In this document: in pieces, positions 52,506 through 61,461 of the stretch
How the letters are laid out: every line of letters starts with the position of its first letter
How positions within the stretch are numbered: position 1 is the stretch's first letter
NCBI GenBank assembly: GCA_019187225.1
Contig: JABAQQ010000013.1
Coordinates: forward strand, 124,001-188,000
Reading direction: 5' to 3'
DNA length: 64,000 nucleotides
From: Saprospiraceae bacterium
GTDB lineage: Bacteria; Bacteroidota; Bacteroidia; Chitinophagales; Saprospiraceae
The notes under the pieces: generated by a model
The model's input: only the letters and a program-made list of their open reading frames with translations
The model's database searches: none
Told to the model about the DNA's origin: nothing
Made by a program: the position numbers and the translations under genes

Positions 52506-53483
52506 ATGAAACGCTCACACCAAACCACATTGCTCGCAGCCATTATCCTGATCCTGGCTGCTGCCACATTGCCTGCACAACCGAATTGGGTTGTGACGCC
52601 GTCCGATTACCAATACACCATGACGGCAACCTGTGTGGCCGTTTTCGATTGCGTGGAAAGCGGCGACACGAACGACATGGTTGCCGCGTTCATCAACGGG
52701 GAGCTAAGAGGCGTTCAGCGGCTGGATACCGATTATGAGGGCAGGAAGTTTGCTTTCATGATCGTTTATGACAACGAATTCAGCGGTAATCAAATAACTT
52801 TCAAATTGTACGACGCCTCCGCCGATACCGTGTTCGAGGCCCTTGATTCGATCGGATTTGTTGAAAACGGAAACGCAGGCGATGTGGATGCCCCGTTTCG
52901 GGTCAGGACGGACGATGCGATTGATACGATACTCCTGAGCCGGGATTCCATTCCCGAATACGCGGTAGCGGGCGATACCGCAGCGACGATCACAGCTTTA
53001 GATGAACAGCAAAACACCTTAGTCATGACCTGGGATTTTGTTCAGGATTCGCTGGGGCCCGACAATCATTATTTCTCGATCACCGGCAATGCTTTGGTAC
53101 TGAACGAAGACGTCGATCCTGCCGCGAAGGGCTATTACCGGATACACTTGCTGGGTACTACCTACGGCGGCTGCACTTCCGATTGGGAATTGCTTCTGCC
53201 GGTCGCCGGACCGGGCGTCTCGAATCTCAACGGTCCGGTTAGCGGTGATACCGGGGAAGTGGTCCTCTACCCCAACCCCGCCAGCCATATGCTGCATCTT
53301 GCTTGCATAAATCCGGTGGATATGCTGCGCATCTACGATGCCGGCGGGCGTCTCGTGTATACGACCGGCGATTTATCCGTTTCGCATTCTCTCGACGTTT
53401 CAGGTTGGACACCGCAGATATATTTTGTTGTCTGCCAAACAGATAAAGCCAACTATTCGCAAAAATTGATTGTCCGGCACTGA
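52506..53483 (+). CDS. T9SS protein sharing a module with the giant neighbour
   Basis: A 325-residue protein with a signal peptide (about 1-24, ending TLPAQ). Residues about 25-112 (PNWVVTPSDYQYTMT, then NDMVAAFINGELRGVQRLD and NQITFKLYDAS) match the segment of the giant protein that begins PAWTVNPANFENSMG and continues DMIVALVGTQVRGVAHLEY. About 145-225 is a cadherin/Ig-like stretch. The last 80 residues (VVLYPNPASHMLHLACINP to YSQKLIVRH) are a type A T9SS sorting domain. It is 92 bases after the giant gene on the same strand and probably forms a functional pair with it. Confidence 0.8.
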   Translation: MKRSHQTTLLAAIILILAAATLPAQPNWVVTPSDYQYTMTATCVAVFDCVESGDTNDMVAAFINGELRGVQRLDTDYEGRKFAFMIVYDNEFSGNQITFKLYDASADTVFEALDSIGFVENGNAGDVDAPFRVRTDDAIDTILLSRDSIPEYAVAGDTAATITALDEQQNTLVMTWDFVQDSLGPDNHYFSITGNALVLNEDVDPAAKGYYRIHLLGTTYGGCTSDWELLLPVAGPGVSNLNGPVSGDTGEVVLYPNPASHMLHLACINPVDMLRIYDAGGRLVYTTGDLSVSHSLDVSGWTPQIYFVVCQTDKANYSQKLIVRH

Positions 53484-53529
53484 GCGGGATAATGCCTGTT
53501 GCGCGCTTTGACACAAACAAATAATCAAT

Positions 53530-54012
53530 CTACAAATCCTCCGCCCCGAAAGCCATCGGCAACAGATCGCCGCCTTTTTCAAATACGTAAACAGGACCTT
53601 TTTCGCCCTGCAGGATAATGCGGATTGCCTGTCCGTTGCGCTGCTCGGTCTCACAGATCACCTGCCGGCAGCCGCCGCAAGGGGCTGCGGGCTCGTTCAA
53701 TACTTTGTGCGGGCTTCTGACCGTAACAGCAAGCCCTACTACGGAAATGCCCGGGTAGCGGCTGGCTGCGGAAGATAGTACTGACTGTTCAGCACAAATG
53801 CACAGGGGATAGGCAGCATTTTCGTAGTTGCTGCCGCCGAATATTTCGCCGTTGGCCATCCGGACTGCCGCGCCGACTTTGAAATTGGAATAGGGCGAAT
53901 AGGAATTTTCCAGCGCCAGGCGGGCATGCGTCAGCAATGCGCGGTCTTCCGGGGAAAGTTCGGCTTCCGAATCGTAGATATTGTAGGTGGTGCGGAGGGT
54001 TTGTTCTTTCAT
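53530..54012 (-). CDS. cdd: Cytidine deaminase
   Basis: A 160-residue zinc enzyme that deaminates cytidine and deoxycytidine to the uridine forms in pyrimidine salvage. The zinc ligands and proton shuttle are in CICAEQSVLS (Cys, Glu) and PCGGCRQVICE (two Cys), and the substrate loop is SNFKVGAAV. Length is normal for a homotetrameric or dimeric Cdd of Bacteroidota. I chose the ATG at 54010-54012 (MKEQTLRTTYNIYD). The frame is open upstream to 54114, but those 34 codons resemble part of an unrelated ATPase and are listed separately. Cytoplasmic. It is the left border of the accessory segment. Confidence 0.93.
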   Translation of the reverse strand: MKEQTLRTTYNIYDSEAELSPEDRALLTHARLALENSYSPYSNFKVGAAVRMANGEIFGGSNYENAAYPLCICAEQSVLSSAASRYPGISVVGLAVTVRSPHKVLNEPAAPCGGCRQVICETEQRNGQAIRIILQGEKGPVYVFEKGGDLLPMAFGAEDL

Positions 54013-54114
54013 TTTCAGGCGGTTGCCCGTTTGCCGTGCCCCGGTGATGACCGAAAAACGTTTATCGGGCAAAAAGGTAAGGATGTCGGCATAGATGTCG
54101 CGCGGTTTGAACAT
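54013..54114 (-). pseudogene. N-terminal fragment of an AAA-type ATPase, fused in frame to cdd
   Basis: Translation from 54114 gives MFKPRDIYADIL, then FSVITGARQTGN, which matches the start and Walker A region (GARQTGKT) of the large ATP-binding protein family that usually carries a DUF4143 domain. It stops matching inside the P-loop, just before the cdd start. This looks like the stub of a deleted gene whose remainder was lost when the present cdd boundary formed. Confidence 0.55.
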
Positions 54115-54194
54115 GGCATGAATCAGATATTTTCGGAATCAGAATCCAAAATTATCGGATATTTTAGGAATTGAAGTCGTTTAATCCCGATTTT

Positions 54195-54396
54195 CTCATT
54201 TTTTTTCTTCTTCGAAGGTGGCCAAGGTATTGAATCAGTGTACCAATACGTTGCGATTCGGACCGATTCGGAACGCGCGGCCGGTAGCCTGGGTTTCCAC
54301 GGCGGGGTTCCACCAAAGATCGGAGTGGACGACCTGGCTGGCAGCGGTGAGGTTCAGGCCCGTGCCGCCTGCCTCGAGCGACAACAACAATAGCGG
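54195..54396 (-). pseudogene. C-terminal fragment of a SNF2-family helicase
   Basis: On the minus strand the sequence reads [17 protein letters not shown], then [20 protein letters not shown] and [10 protein letters not shown], an in-frame stop, then FNTLATFEEEKK. This is the motif V-VI part of SNF2/Swi2 ATPases, whose usual forms are HxDRWWNPAVE and DRAxRIGQ. Some conserved residues are changed (Asp to Ser/Asp shift, Gln to Pro) and a stop interrupts it, so it is a decayed fragment. No upstream part of the gene is present. Confidence 0.75.
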
Positions 54397-54415
54397 CTTT
54401 TTTAAAAATTAGCCG

Positions 54416-54423
54416 TATCTTTG
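54416..54423 (+). promoter_or_regulatory. -7 box TATCTTTG for the AbiE operon
   Basis: TATCTTTG fits TAnnTTTG and ends 14 bases before the chosen antitoxin ATG, which would give a very short leader. It overlaps an alternative GTG start at 54423, arguing against that start. Confidence 0.4.
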
Positions 54424-54437
54424 TGAAAATTTTGGCG

Positions 54438-55028
54438 ATGACTCAATCTGATGTCCTTGAAAAATTCCGGCAACAGGGTAGTATCATCCGCGCCGGAAAA
54501 CTAAAAGAGGCAGGTCTTAATTACCCTGCCATCAAACACCTTATAACAACGGGGCAGGTAGAAAAACTCAACCGGGGATTGTACCGCTGGGCCGGTACCC
54601 CTTACGATGAAAAGGCGGAAATAGATAAGCTGATTCCTGGCGGCGTATTTTGTTTGTTCACTGCCTGTCAGCACTACGGACTCTCGACTTTTGTCCCGTC
54701 TGAGCTCCATGTGGCTATCCCAAGAAAAGCCAAATACAGGCTGCCCGCTTACCCACCCGTCAAACTGTACTACTGGGACAAGACTTCTTACGAAACCGGT
54801 ATCACACAAGTACCAGCCGGAGACAACCATAAAATTCGAATGTACGACCTGGAAAAAACAGTGTGCGATGTGATGCGCCTGCGGAATAAAATCGGGCTGG
54901 ACATTGCCAAAGAAGTGATGAAAAACTACCTGGCGCGCAAAGACCGCGATTTAGTCAAACTCCTGCAATATGCCCGCTTGCTGCGGGTGGAATCAACCGT
55001 GAAAACTTACGTTCATATTCTGCTATGA
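54438..55028 (+). CDS. AbiEi-family antitoxin of a type IV toxin-antitoxin pair
   Basis: A 196-residue protein. Residues about 5-60 are a winged helix (QSDVLEKFRQQGSIIRAGKLKEAGLNYPAIKHLITTGQVEKLNRGLYRW) as in AbiEi antitoxins, which repress their own promoter. The C-terminal domain (about 75-196) includes CLFTACQHYGLSTFVPSELHVAIPRK and the YDLEKTVCDVMRLRNKIG element that opposes the toxin. I chose the ATG at 54438 because a promoter box ends at 54423; the GTG at 54423 would add five residues. It overlaps the toxin gene by four bases (ATGA), the usual arrangement. Confidence 0.88.
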   Translation: MTQSDVLEKFRQQGSIIRAGKLKEAGLNYPAIKHLITTGQVEKLNRGLYRWAGTPYDEKAEIDKLIPGGVFCLFTACQHYGLSTFVPSELHVAIPRKAKYRLPAYPPVKLYYWDKTSYETGITQVPAGDNHKIRMYDLEKTVCDVMRLRNKIGLDIAKEVMKNYLARKDRDLVKLLQYARLLRVESTVKTYVHILL

Positions 55029-55885
55029 GTGTTTCGATTGCCTCCATACAGCACCGGCTGCGCCAGGTCGCGAGAACGTCGGGCGCTGATTTTCAGTTGG
55101 TTTTGATCCGGTTTTTTCAGGAGCGGTTGCTGTTCCGACTGGCTGCTACGCGGTATCGGAATAACTTGTGCCTGAAAGGCGGCGCATTGTTATATGCCCT
55201 GGAGCGGGAAAAAAGTCGCCCAACGCTGGATATAGATTTTCTCGCCAGTAAACTCCGCCTGGATAAGGAGTATTTTATGGAGGTGTTTCAAGTGATATGC
55301 TGTGTGCCTTATGAAAAAGACGGTGTCACTTTTAACCTCGACAGCCTCGATGTGCAGGAAATAATGGAACGCGACAAATATGCCGGTCTTCGCATAAAAG
55401 TAACGGCACAATTGGGCAATATCAATCAGCATCTCCAAATTGACATCGGAATCGGTGATGTAATCACTCCGGCACCTGTCGAAATGGAATATCCAACGTT
55501 GCTCGACATGGAAGCACCCTGTATTCAAGCTTATTCACCGGAAACAGTTATTGCGGAAAAATTTGAAGCAATGATCAGCCTGGCAGAAGTAAACAGCCGG
55601 ATGAAGGATTTTTACGACGTATATCGCTTGCTCCAATACGGGCACTATGATGCACATATATTGCGCGAAGCGATTCATAAGACTTTCCAAAACAGGGGTA
55701 CAGCATACCTGGCCGAACACCCGCTTTTTACGGAGGCATTTGCCAGCGATCCGGAGCGGCAAAAAATGTGGAAAGCATTTTTGAAGCGTTCGAGGTTGGA
55801 GGAAGGGCTGGAGTTTGAAATTGTGATGGACTTAATCAAAGAAGTATTGGAGGATTGGCCTATATGGAAAGATTCGGAATTTTAG
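55025..55885 (+). CDS. AbiEii-family nucleotidyltransferase toxin
   Basis: A 286-residue toxin of the AbiEii/AbiGii group. It shows LCLKGGALLYAL and SRPTLDIDFLAS, the nucleotidyltransferase-like substrate and metal-binding motifs, then the IQAYSPETVIAEKFEAMI and MKDFYDVYRLL motifs typical of the family. The known members act as GTP-binding or tRNA-modifying nucleotidyltransferases that stop growth, reversed by AbiEi, and some give abortive phage resistance. Translation is coupled to the antitoxin. It converges with the coiled-coil gene 20 bases downstream. Confidence 0.9.
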   Translation: MSVSIASIQHRLRQVARTSGADFQLVLIRFFQERLLFRLAATRYRNNLCLKGGALLYALEREKSRPTLDIDFLASKLRLDKEYFMEVFQVICCVPYEKDGVTFNLDSLDVQEIMERDKYAGLRIKVTAQLGNINQHLQIDIGIGDVITPAPVEMEYPTLLDMEAPCIQAYSPETVIAEKFEAMISLAEVNSRMKDFYDVYRLLQYGHYDAHILREAIHKTFQNRGTAYLAEHPLFTEAFASDPERQKMWKAFLKRSRLEEGLEFEIVMDLIKEVLEDWPIWKDSEF

Positions 55886-55905
55886 CAATAGACGCTACTT
55901 GCACT

Positions 55906-56661
55906 TTATTTCAACAAAACTGCCAGCAAAACTCCTATCCCCAAGGAGAGATTTAACCCGATTAACACTTTTATCCAAAGCCCGTCTTTCCGTTGACGCA
56001 TTTTCAAAAGATCTACTTGTTGCTGCGTTATTTGCAAAAGTTGGCGGCTTTCTTTGAACTCATCTTTCATTTCTCGTGATAAATCACCCAATCTGTTTTG
56101 CAGATTTTGAACGCCAAGGTTGATGGCAGAAATGTTATAGTCAATTTTATCGAGACGCTCGGGAAAGTTAATGGCATCAATTTTAGCAATCAAAGCCGTT
56201 GCTGCTTCCACTAAATAACGGTATTCGACAATTTCCGTTTCCACCACCGTTTTCAGGTTTTTCAACGTCTCATTGAGCTCCGTCTCGGCTTTAGTGACAA
56301 AATCCGTCAGTGATTTCCGCAGTTGGACAAGGTGTTCCGTACTGTTTTGTTTTACCTCCTCCAACGTGCCACTGGCCTGGTCTCGAATATCCGAAACCGC
56401 GCTTTGCGCGGTTGTTGCCGTTTGATTAACCGCATCTTTGCAAACTCCTGCCGTCGTTTTCACTTGCTGGTCCACTTCTTTGACGATTGCAGTCAAATCC
56501 TCCTGCACTTTTTTAAGCGACTCGGTAGCCAACTCATTGATTGCCTCGAATTTGGTATTTACCAAAATGGCAATTCCTGTTGCTTTATCCACCACTTCAA
56601 TAGCAGGGATTAGTTTATCCAGTTCAGTTCTTAGTTCCTGTAAGGTCGTGGTAGTGTTCAT
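55906..56661 (-). CDS. Coiled-coil protein with C-terminal membrane anchor
   Basis: A 251-residue protein. Nearly the whole length (about 5-225) is helical and coiled-coil-like, rich in Glu, Lys, Thr, Val and Leu, with a hydrophobic stretch around IAILVN (about 30) and a bend near residue 160 (INFPERLDKIDYNIS). Residues about 228-250 (WIKVLIGLNLSLGIGVLLAVLLK) are a single membrane helix, so the coil would project from the membrane. Its start overlaps the end of the helicase gene by 38 bases, implying translational coupling. No family recognised. It may be a sensor or anchor for the helicase. Confidence 0.65.
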   Translation of the reverse strand: MNTTTTLQELRTELDKLIPAIEVVDKATGIAILVNTKFEAINELATESLKKVQEDLTAIVKEVDQQVKTTAGVCKDAVNQTATTAQSAVSDIRDQASGTLEEVKQNSTEHLVQLRKSLTDFVTKAETELNETLKNLKTVVETEIVEYRYLVEAATALIAKIDAINFPERLDKIDYNISAINLGVQNLQNRLGDLSREMKDEFKESRQLLQITQQQVDLLKMRQRKDGLWIKVLIGLNLSLGIGVLLAVLLK

Positions 56662-59600
56662 GATTGAATTCGTTTAGAAATTGAGCATTAAATTGTTTTA
56701 ACCACTCCAAATGATATTCAAGCAGCAGATTTTCAAGTAGTTCATCAAAGAAGTACCGCACCTTTCTCTTGCCACTTTGCGGCACATAACGGAGCGTTCG
56801 TTTCTTGTAGGCATTGACTTTGGTTTCCACTTCCGCAGCGTCCTCTGCAGTAAGAAAATGAGCAAAGCCTTCGAGGCAGGCTTGCTCTGCCTCCTGAAAA
56901 AGGGTGGCATTGTCGTAGGCCAATACGAAGAGCGAGAATGCTTTCAGCAGTTTTAGCGAAGCATTGTTGGTATTGTCTCGCAGCAACCGGGTGGCGGCGC
57001 CACGCAGGTGCTTAATATTGTCGTTTTCGCTGCCCGACTTATCCAAGTTCATGACCTCGAGGTATTTAAGTAGGCGTGAAAACGCTAGTTCCTTTCTACT
57101 TCGTTCAGTCTCGTCAAGCAAAGAAAAAGCAGGCTTCATTGCCTCATCGCTTAGTTTGGCCTCATACTCAGGCCGTGCGTATTTGGAATTGAAGTATAGA
57201 AAAAGCCACTCTTTTGCCGCGAAATTCCCCTTGCCAACTTGGGTGCGTTCCCTCCTCACATATTCTTCGCAGACTTCCACCATATCGCTGATGGCTCGGA
57301 GACGTTTGGCAGCGACCTCACGATAGGCGAAGTCAATAAGAAAATCAAGGCTTTCGCGCAGCACGTTTTTTGCCTTTTCCAGTGGGAGCATCAGGTTATC
57401 TGAGGTAAAGGGCTGTGTGGCCTCTTTTAATTCAGCCTTGAAATGCGTCAGTACTTCTTCCTGCGCCCGTTGGTCGGCATGGTAGCGCCTCACATAATCA
57501 TAGAGTGTAACTACATATTCTTCCGGACGCTGCTTGCGGATGGTCAGGTAGTACATTTTGAGGCGATAATCCACCCGAAAATCTTCAACGATGCCCGCGC
57601 AAGTGAGGCGGTAAACAGCCTTGTCTGTGTCGGCTTTTAAACGGCGTGTGTAGTAGAGGGTGCGAAATTCATCAAGTTGGTCTTGAGAGAGAGCGTTCAA
57701 TTTTTCTGCCCACACAGATGTTTGGTTTTCAAAAAGGACAGCCCGGCAAAATCGCCCGAAATCATCAGGTATTTTTTCCAACATTTGTGAAACCCTACCT
57801 TCACTGACGCCAGCCATGACATACCTATGTATGAAATCAAAAACTGTTTTAGTGTGCACTTGAGTATTTTCAAATCTGTTAGAGAACCCTACTTCAACTT
57901 CAATCTGTTCCCCTTGGGCCATGCCTTTCAGTCGGGCTATAATGCCGGGCTGTGGCTCGGGCTCAATGCGTTTTTCAAATGCAGGTCGGAAAATTTCATG
58001 GGACGGCAGAGTCTCAAACTTCTCTTTTATTAATGACAGAACGGCTTCATGGACTGGCGCGGCAGGTCCGATATTATTTATTGATTGCCATTGAGGCAGA
58101 CTAATTAATCCCATTTTACCCAACTCTGCTTCCTCTATGTATAAGGTTTTGTTGTCATAAGTCGTGCCGTTCCTTTGGACTATCTCCTCTTGGTAGCCTA
58201 AGGTTACTTGCAAGCCTGTCTCTTCACTGATTTGTTCTTCCCAATCTCGTTTCTGCAGGTAGGTTTCATAGGTTACTTCCTCCAGCAGTTCCCTTACCAT
58301 CGCTATTTCTTTCTCTACTCCTTTAAAAGAATTACGATGGAAAAACTCCGGGATGTCGCGGTCAGGGTGCCACGTTTTGATGACCTTCTCTGGTTGTTCT
58401 GTGATGTTCAGAAAAGCCAGTAGTGCTTCGAAGTCTGCTTTATCAAACCAGCGATTTTCCAAACTTGTCGGCAAACCATATTTCTTTATCCACTCCTGGC
58501 TTAGTCCATAGAGATTTGGGCTGTACAACACGAATGCCAATGCCAACCGCCGGTCGCGCCCTGCACGTCCACATTCTTGTACAAAACCTTCGGGTGAAGA
58601 AGGGATATTGAAATGTACGGTAAAGCGGATGTTGGACTTGTCGATGCCCATGCCGAAGGCTTTGGTTGCTACCATAAGTTTCAACCGGTTTTGTAAAAAC
58701 AAATCCTGGTTGCGAAAACTGTCTGCATCAATGCGTTTGGTGAGTGCTTCTCCTTCTTCCGAGGCACCCATGAAAGTGCCAACGTACTTGGAAAGGTCGT
58801 TGTCTCCCTCAAGGTCGTTAAGGTTTTCAGGGATGGCTTCCAGAAAACCTGCGGGCGCGAGTTTATCAGCAATGCCGCGGCGCTGCTCTGGTGCGAGTGA
58901 CACAGGCTTGCCGGTAGCATCCCGGATTATTTCTCCATTTGGTCCTTTTTGAGGCTTGAACTTCTCCGTCACGCCAAAAACCCACTCACGATGGGGAGCA
59001 AATATCAATCCACCGTTTTCTCCAAACATCTTTTGTGGCAGATAGCCCGGGTAGCAAATGCGCTCAATTCCTTCTTTAAGATAGCGTTCCTTTCCGGCAG
59101 ATTTATTTTGGGTTTCTCCATCGAAAATGTTATCCCAAGTATGCTGCAAGATTCCTTGCACTACTGCCTCTTCATTTTGCCGCTGGTAAATTGCTGGCAC
59201 TTCTTCTAAAATTTTATTCAACGCGGCCAATTTTGCTTCTGCAATGGCTTCTTTGATGCTCCATTCGTTTGTGACTATCGGTTTTGATTGGAACTGCTGT
59301 CCATTGCGGGTGATGGGAATTTCATGCTTAGGAAAAGCGACCTCAACTTCCTGCACTCGGTATTGAATTTCTTCCCTGACATTATATTCGGCCCGCACCA
59401 CCGCCTCGGCGTCCTGCATATCTAACTCCCGCTCTACATCCGACAGCACATCGAAAGAGGCGGTGGCCGTTAATCCGAATAAAGGAAGCGTTTTGTCAGG
59501 TTTGTCTCCGCAATCGCCGTGACGCCGACAATGACGAACCGCATTTTTGCCCAATGCGAGGTAGGCGGTGCGAAAGTCATGGCCCCATTCGGACACGCAA

Positions 59601-61378
59601 TGTGCTTCATCAACCACGCAGTAAGAAAACCCAACGCCTGATTTTGCCATTCGCTTCAGCGGTTCGCGGAATTCATCGAGCAGCAACCGTTCCGGGGAGA
59701 CCAATGAAAACAGCACCCGGCCTTGTTCAAGGTCGTGCAGTGCTAGTACCTTTTCGAGCTTACTAAGGCTGGAATTGATGAGCTGGCAAGCATCTATGCC
59801 AAGGCGCCTTAATCCATCCACCTGGTCTTTCATTAGTGAACGGATTGGGTCAATCACTAGCGTGAGGCCGGGTTGGAGTAGGGCGGCCAATTGATATGTC
59901 AATGATTTACCCCCACCGGTAGGCAGCAACCCTATGACGGTTTTACCTTGCAAGGCGCGTTGGAGGATGGGTAGTTGGCCTTCGCGGAAGCCCACCTTGC
60001 GAAAAAGATTTTGTAGGAAAAATTCTAGGGCAGGCAAAGTTTCGGGATTGGGCCGCCAAGTGGGGGGCTTGTTTTCCTCTTCCGCTTTGACCTCCTGCCA
60101 CACGTCGCGGTAAATAATAGACGGTGCGGAAATAATTTTTCGGTCATATTCTGGCCAACGCGCCGAGCGGATAATGGCATAATGGCCCGGGTAGGAAGGT
60201 GTATGCTCCAGTCCATAGCGACGCAACACAGAGATATCAATCAATAGGTCGCAAGGAGTTCCATCGTACTCACCTACAGTCACTGGCGTGCCGTTGTGCA
60301 GTGCAGCATTCTGAAATTCCGAACTAACACAGATCTTTTTTAATATAAACTCCGGACATTGAGAATGACCGCTCAATTTGAAGAGTTGGCGCATCGTTTC
60401 CTGCAAATCAGCCACACCCAAGTGTGCGCAGGGCACATCGCGCTCCACGACCACTATTTCCCATTTCTCTGCATTAAGCGACAGATGCCCGACAAGCATA
60501 GCATCTACCAGCACTTTTTGTAGACGAGCGATGGCGAAAGGTGTCAGAGCCAATTGCAGTATATTGAGCCATTTACCTTCGAGCGGCTTGGCAAAATGCC
60601 GGGCGGTACGGCTGACAAATTCGTGTTTCGAAATTGTCTGAAAAGCAATCTCAGCTTGAGCAAGATTGCCAGTTCTATGTGTTTCCCATGCGTGGCGGGA
60701 AGTATTGACATCGCGGCGCTGGTCGAGGAGAATTTGCGCCAGCGAGCTATGGTATTGTTGGCCATCCACTTCAAGAATGAAGCCACGAAGCCCCTGCTTT
60801 TTTTCGTCTGCTTTTTCAAAGTATGGCGTGGCGAAGGCAAAGTCAACCCGTTGGTTGTACAATGAATTAGCCCCCCGCAGGATTTTATCAAACTGAACCT
60901 GTGGCTCAAGTAGTTGACGCAAGTATGGGAGCTCGGCTGTTTTATCAAAGAAGACAGCCTTTTCAAATTCACTATCGAACTTATCTATTTGTGGGAAGCC
61001 CTCGCGCAGTAGAGCAAGTCGCTTGTCCACGATATGTAACGCAGTTAAGACATCATCAATGAGTGCTTCGCCGTGGGGCGAAAGAAGGAATTCAATGCTT
61101 CCGTTCTTTTCTTGCCGGGAAGTAAAGCCCAACGATTGCTGCACTTTTTCTTCTAGAAAAAGACTGGGAAGGGTTGGCAATCCACGTATGAGTAAATTAT
61201 GGAGAACGGCCAATTCAGATAAGGGCGAACTTGTCCGCTTTTGCGAGAGGTTTGTTTCAACCTGAAACAAGGCAAGCGACCGCAGCAAGGACTCAGTCTT
61301 TTCTTTACCGAAATACTTCTCCAGATTCCTTCGAAGTGATGTATTGAAATAACCGGCAATATTATTGGGCATTGGCAT
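56624..61378 (-). CDS. Giant nuclease-like/RecQ-like helicase fusion
   Basis: A 1584-residue protein. The N-terminal part (about 165-225) has Asp179, EVDG at 203-206, His210 and DQRRD at 219-223, the pattern of Vsr/DUF559-type PD-(D/E)xK nucleases. A RecQ-type superfamily 2 helicase follows: Walker A LLPTGGGKS (486-492 core), DEAH at 590-593, LTATA at 636-640, ATKAFGMGIDK at 904-914 and QECGRAGRDRR at 934-944. Between the last two blocks of the helicase core lies an insert of about 260 residues. The C-terminal 640 residues are helical and unrecognised; no clear RQC zinc or HRDC domain. I prefer the ATG at 61376-61378 (MPMPNNIAGYF); an in-frame start at 61444 is possible. Likely a DNA-processing defence effector. 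Confidence 0.8.
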   Translation of the reverse strand: MPMPNNIAGYFNTSLRRNLEKYFGKEKTESLLRSLALFQVETNLSQKRTSSPLSELAVLHNLLIRGLPTLPSLFLEEKVQQSLGFTSRQEKNGSIEFLLSPHGEALIDDVLTALHIVDKRLALLREGFPQIDKFDSEFEKAVFFDKTAELPYLRQLLEPQVQFDKILRGANSLYNQRVDFAFATPYFEKADEKKQGLRGFILEVDGQQYHSSLAQILLDQRRDVNTSRHAWETHRTGNLAQAEIAFQTISKHEFVSRTARHFAKPLEGKWLNILQLALTPFAIARLQKVLVDAMLVGHLSLNAEKWEIVVVERDVPCAHLGVADLQETMRQLFKLSGHSQCPEFILKKICVSSEFQNAALHNGTPVTVGEYDGTPCDLLIDISVLRRYGLEHTPSYPGHYAIIRSARWPEYDRKIISAPSIIYRDVWQEVKAEEENKPPTWRPNPETLPALEFFLQNLFRKVGFREGQLPILQRALQGKTVIGLLPTGGGKSLTYQLAALLQPGLTLVIDPIRSLMKDQVDGLRRLGIDACQLINSSLSKLEKVLALHDLEQGRVLFSLVSPERLLLDEFREPLKRMAKSGVGFSYCVVDEAHCVSEWGHDFRTAYLALGKNAVRHCRRHGDCGDKPDKTLPLFGLTATASFDVLSDVERELDMQDAEAVVRAEYNVREEIQYRVQEVEVAFPKHEIPITRNGQQFQSKPIVTNEWSIKEAIAEAKLAALNKILEEVPAIYQRQNEEAVVQGILQHTWDNIFDGETQNKSAGKERYLKEGIERICYPGYLPQKMFGENGGLIFAPHREWVFGVTEKFKPQKGPNGEIIRDATGKPVSLAPEQRRGIADKLAPAGFLEAIPENLNDLEGDNDLSKYVGTFMGASEEGEALTKRIDADSFRNQDLFLQNRLKLMVATKAFGMGIDKSNIRFTVHFNIPSSPEGFVQECGRAGRDRRLALAFVLYSPNLYGLSQEWIKKYGLPTSLENRWFDKADFEALLAFLNITEQPEKVIKTWHPDRDIPEFFHRNSFKGVEKEIAMVRELLEEVTYETYLQKRDWEEQISEETGLQVTLGYQEEIVQRNGTTYDNKTLYIEEAELGKMGLISLPQWQSINNIGPAAPVHEAVLSLIKEKFETLPSHEIFRPAFEKRIEPEPQPGIIARLKGMAQGEQIEVEVGFSNRFENTQVHTKTVFDFIHRYVMAGVSEGRVSQMLEKIPDDFGRFCRAVLFENQTSVWAEKLNALSQDQLDEFRTLYYTRRLKADTDKAVYRLTCAGIVEDFRVDYRLKMYYLTIRKQRPEEYVVTLYDYVRRYHADQRAQEEVLTHFKAELKEATQPFTSDNLMLPLEKAKNVLRESLDFLIDFAYREVAAKRLRAISDMVEVCEEYVRRERTQVGKGNFAAKEWLFLYFNSKYARPEYEAKLSDEAMKPAFSLLDETERSRKELAFSRLLKYLEVMNLDKSGSENDNIKHLRGAATRLLRDNTNNASLKLLKAFSLFVLAYDNATLFQEAEQACLEGFAHFLTAEDAAEVETKVNAYKKRTLRYVPQSGKRKVRYFFDELLENLLLEYHLEWLKQFNAQFLNEFNHEHYHDLTGTKN

Positions 61379-61461
61379 CGGGCAGATGAATTTGTAACAA
61401 AAGAGGGGTATCTTTCTTACTGTCCTTGTCAATAATTTTGCCAATTCGTTTTAAGGCGTAT

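Noticed and set aside
54218..54412. 64-codon plus-strand gene
   Set aside because: The opposite strand clearly encodes the decayed SNF2 helicase end over the same bases.
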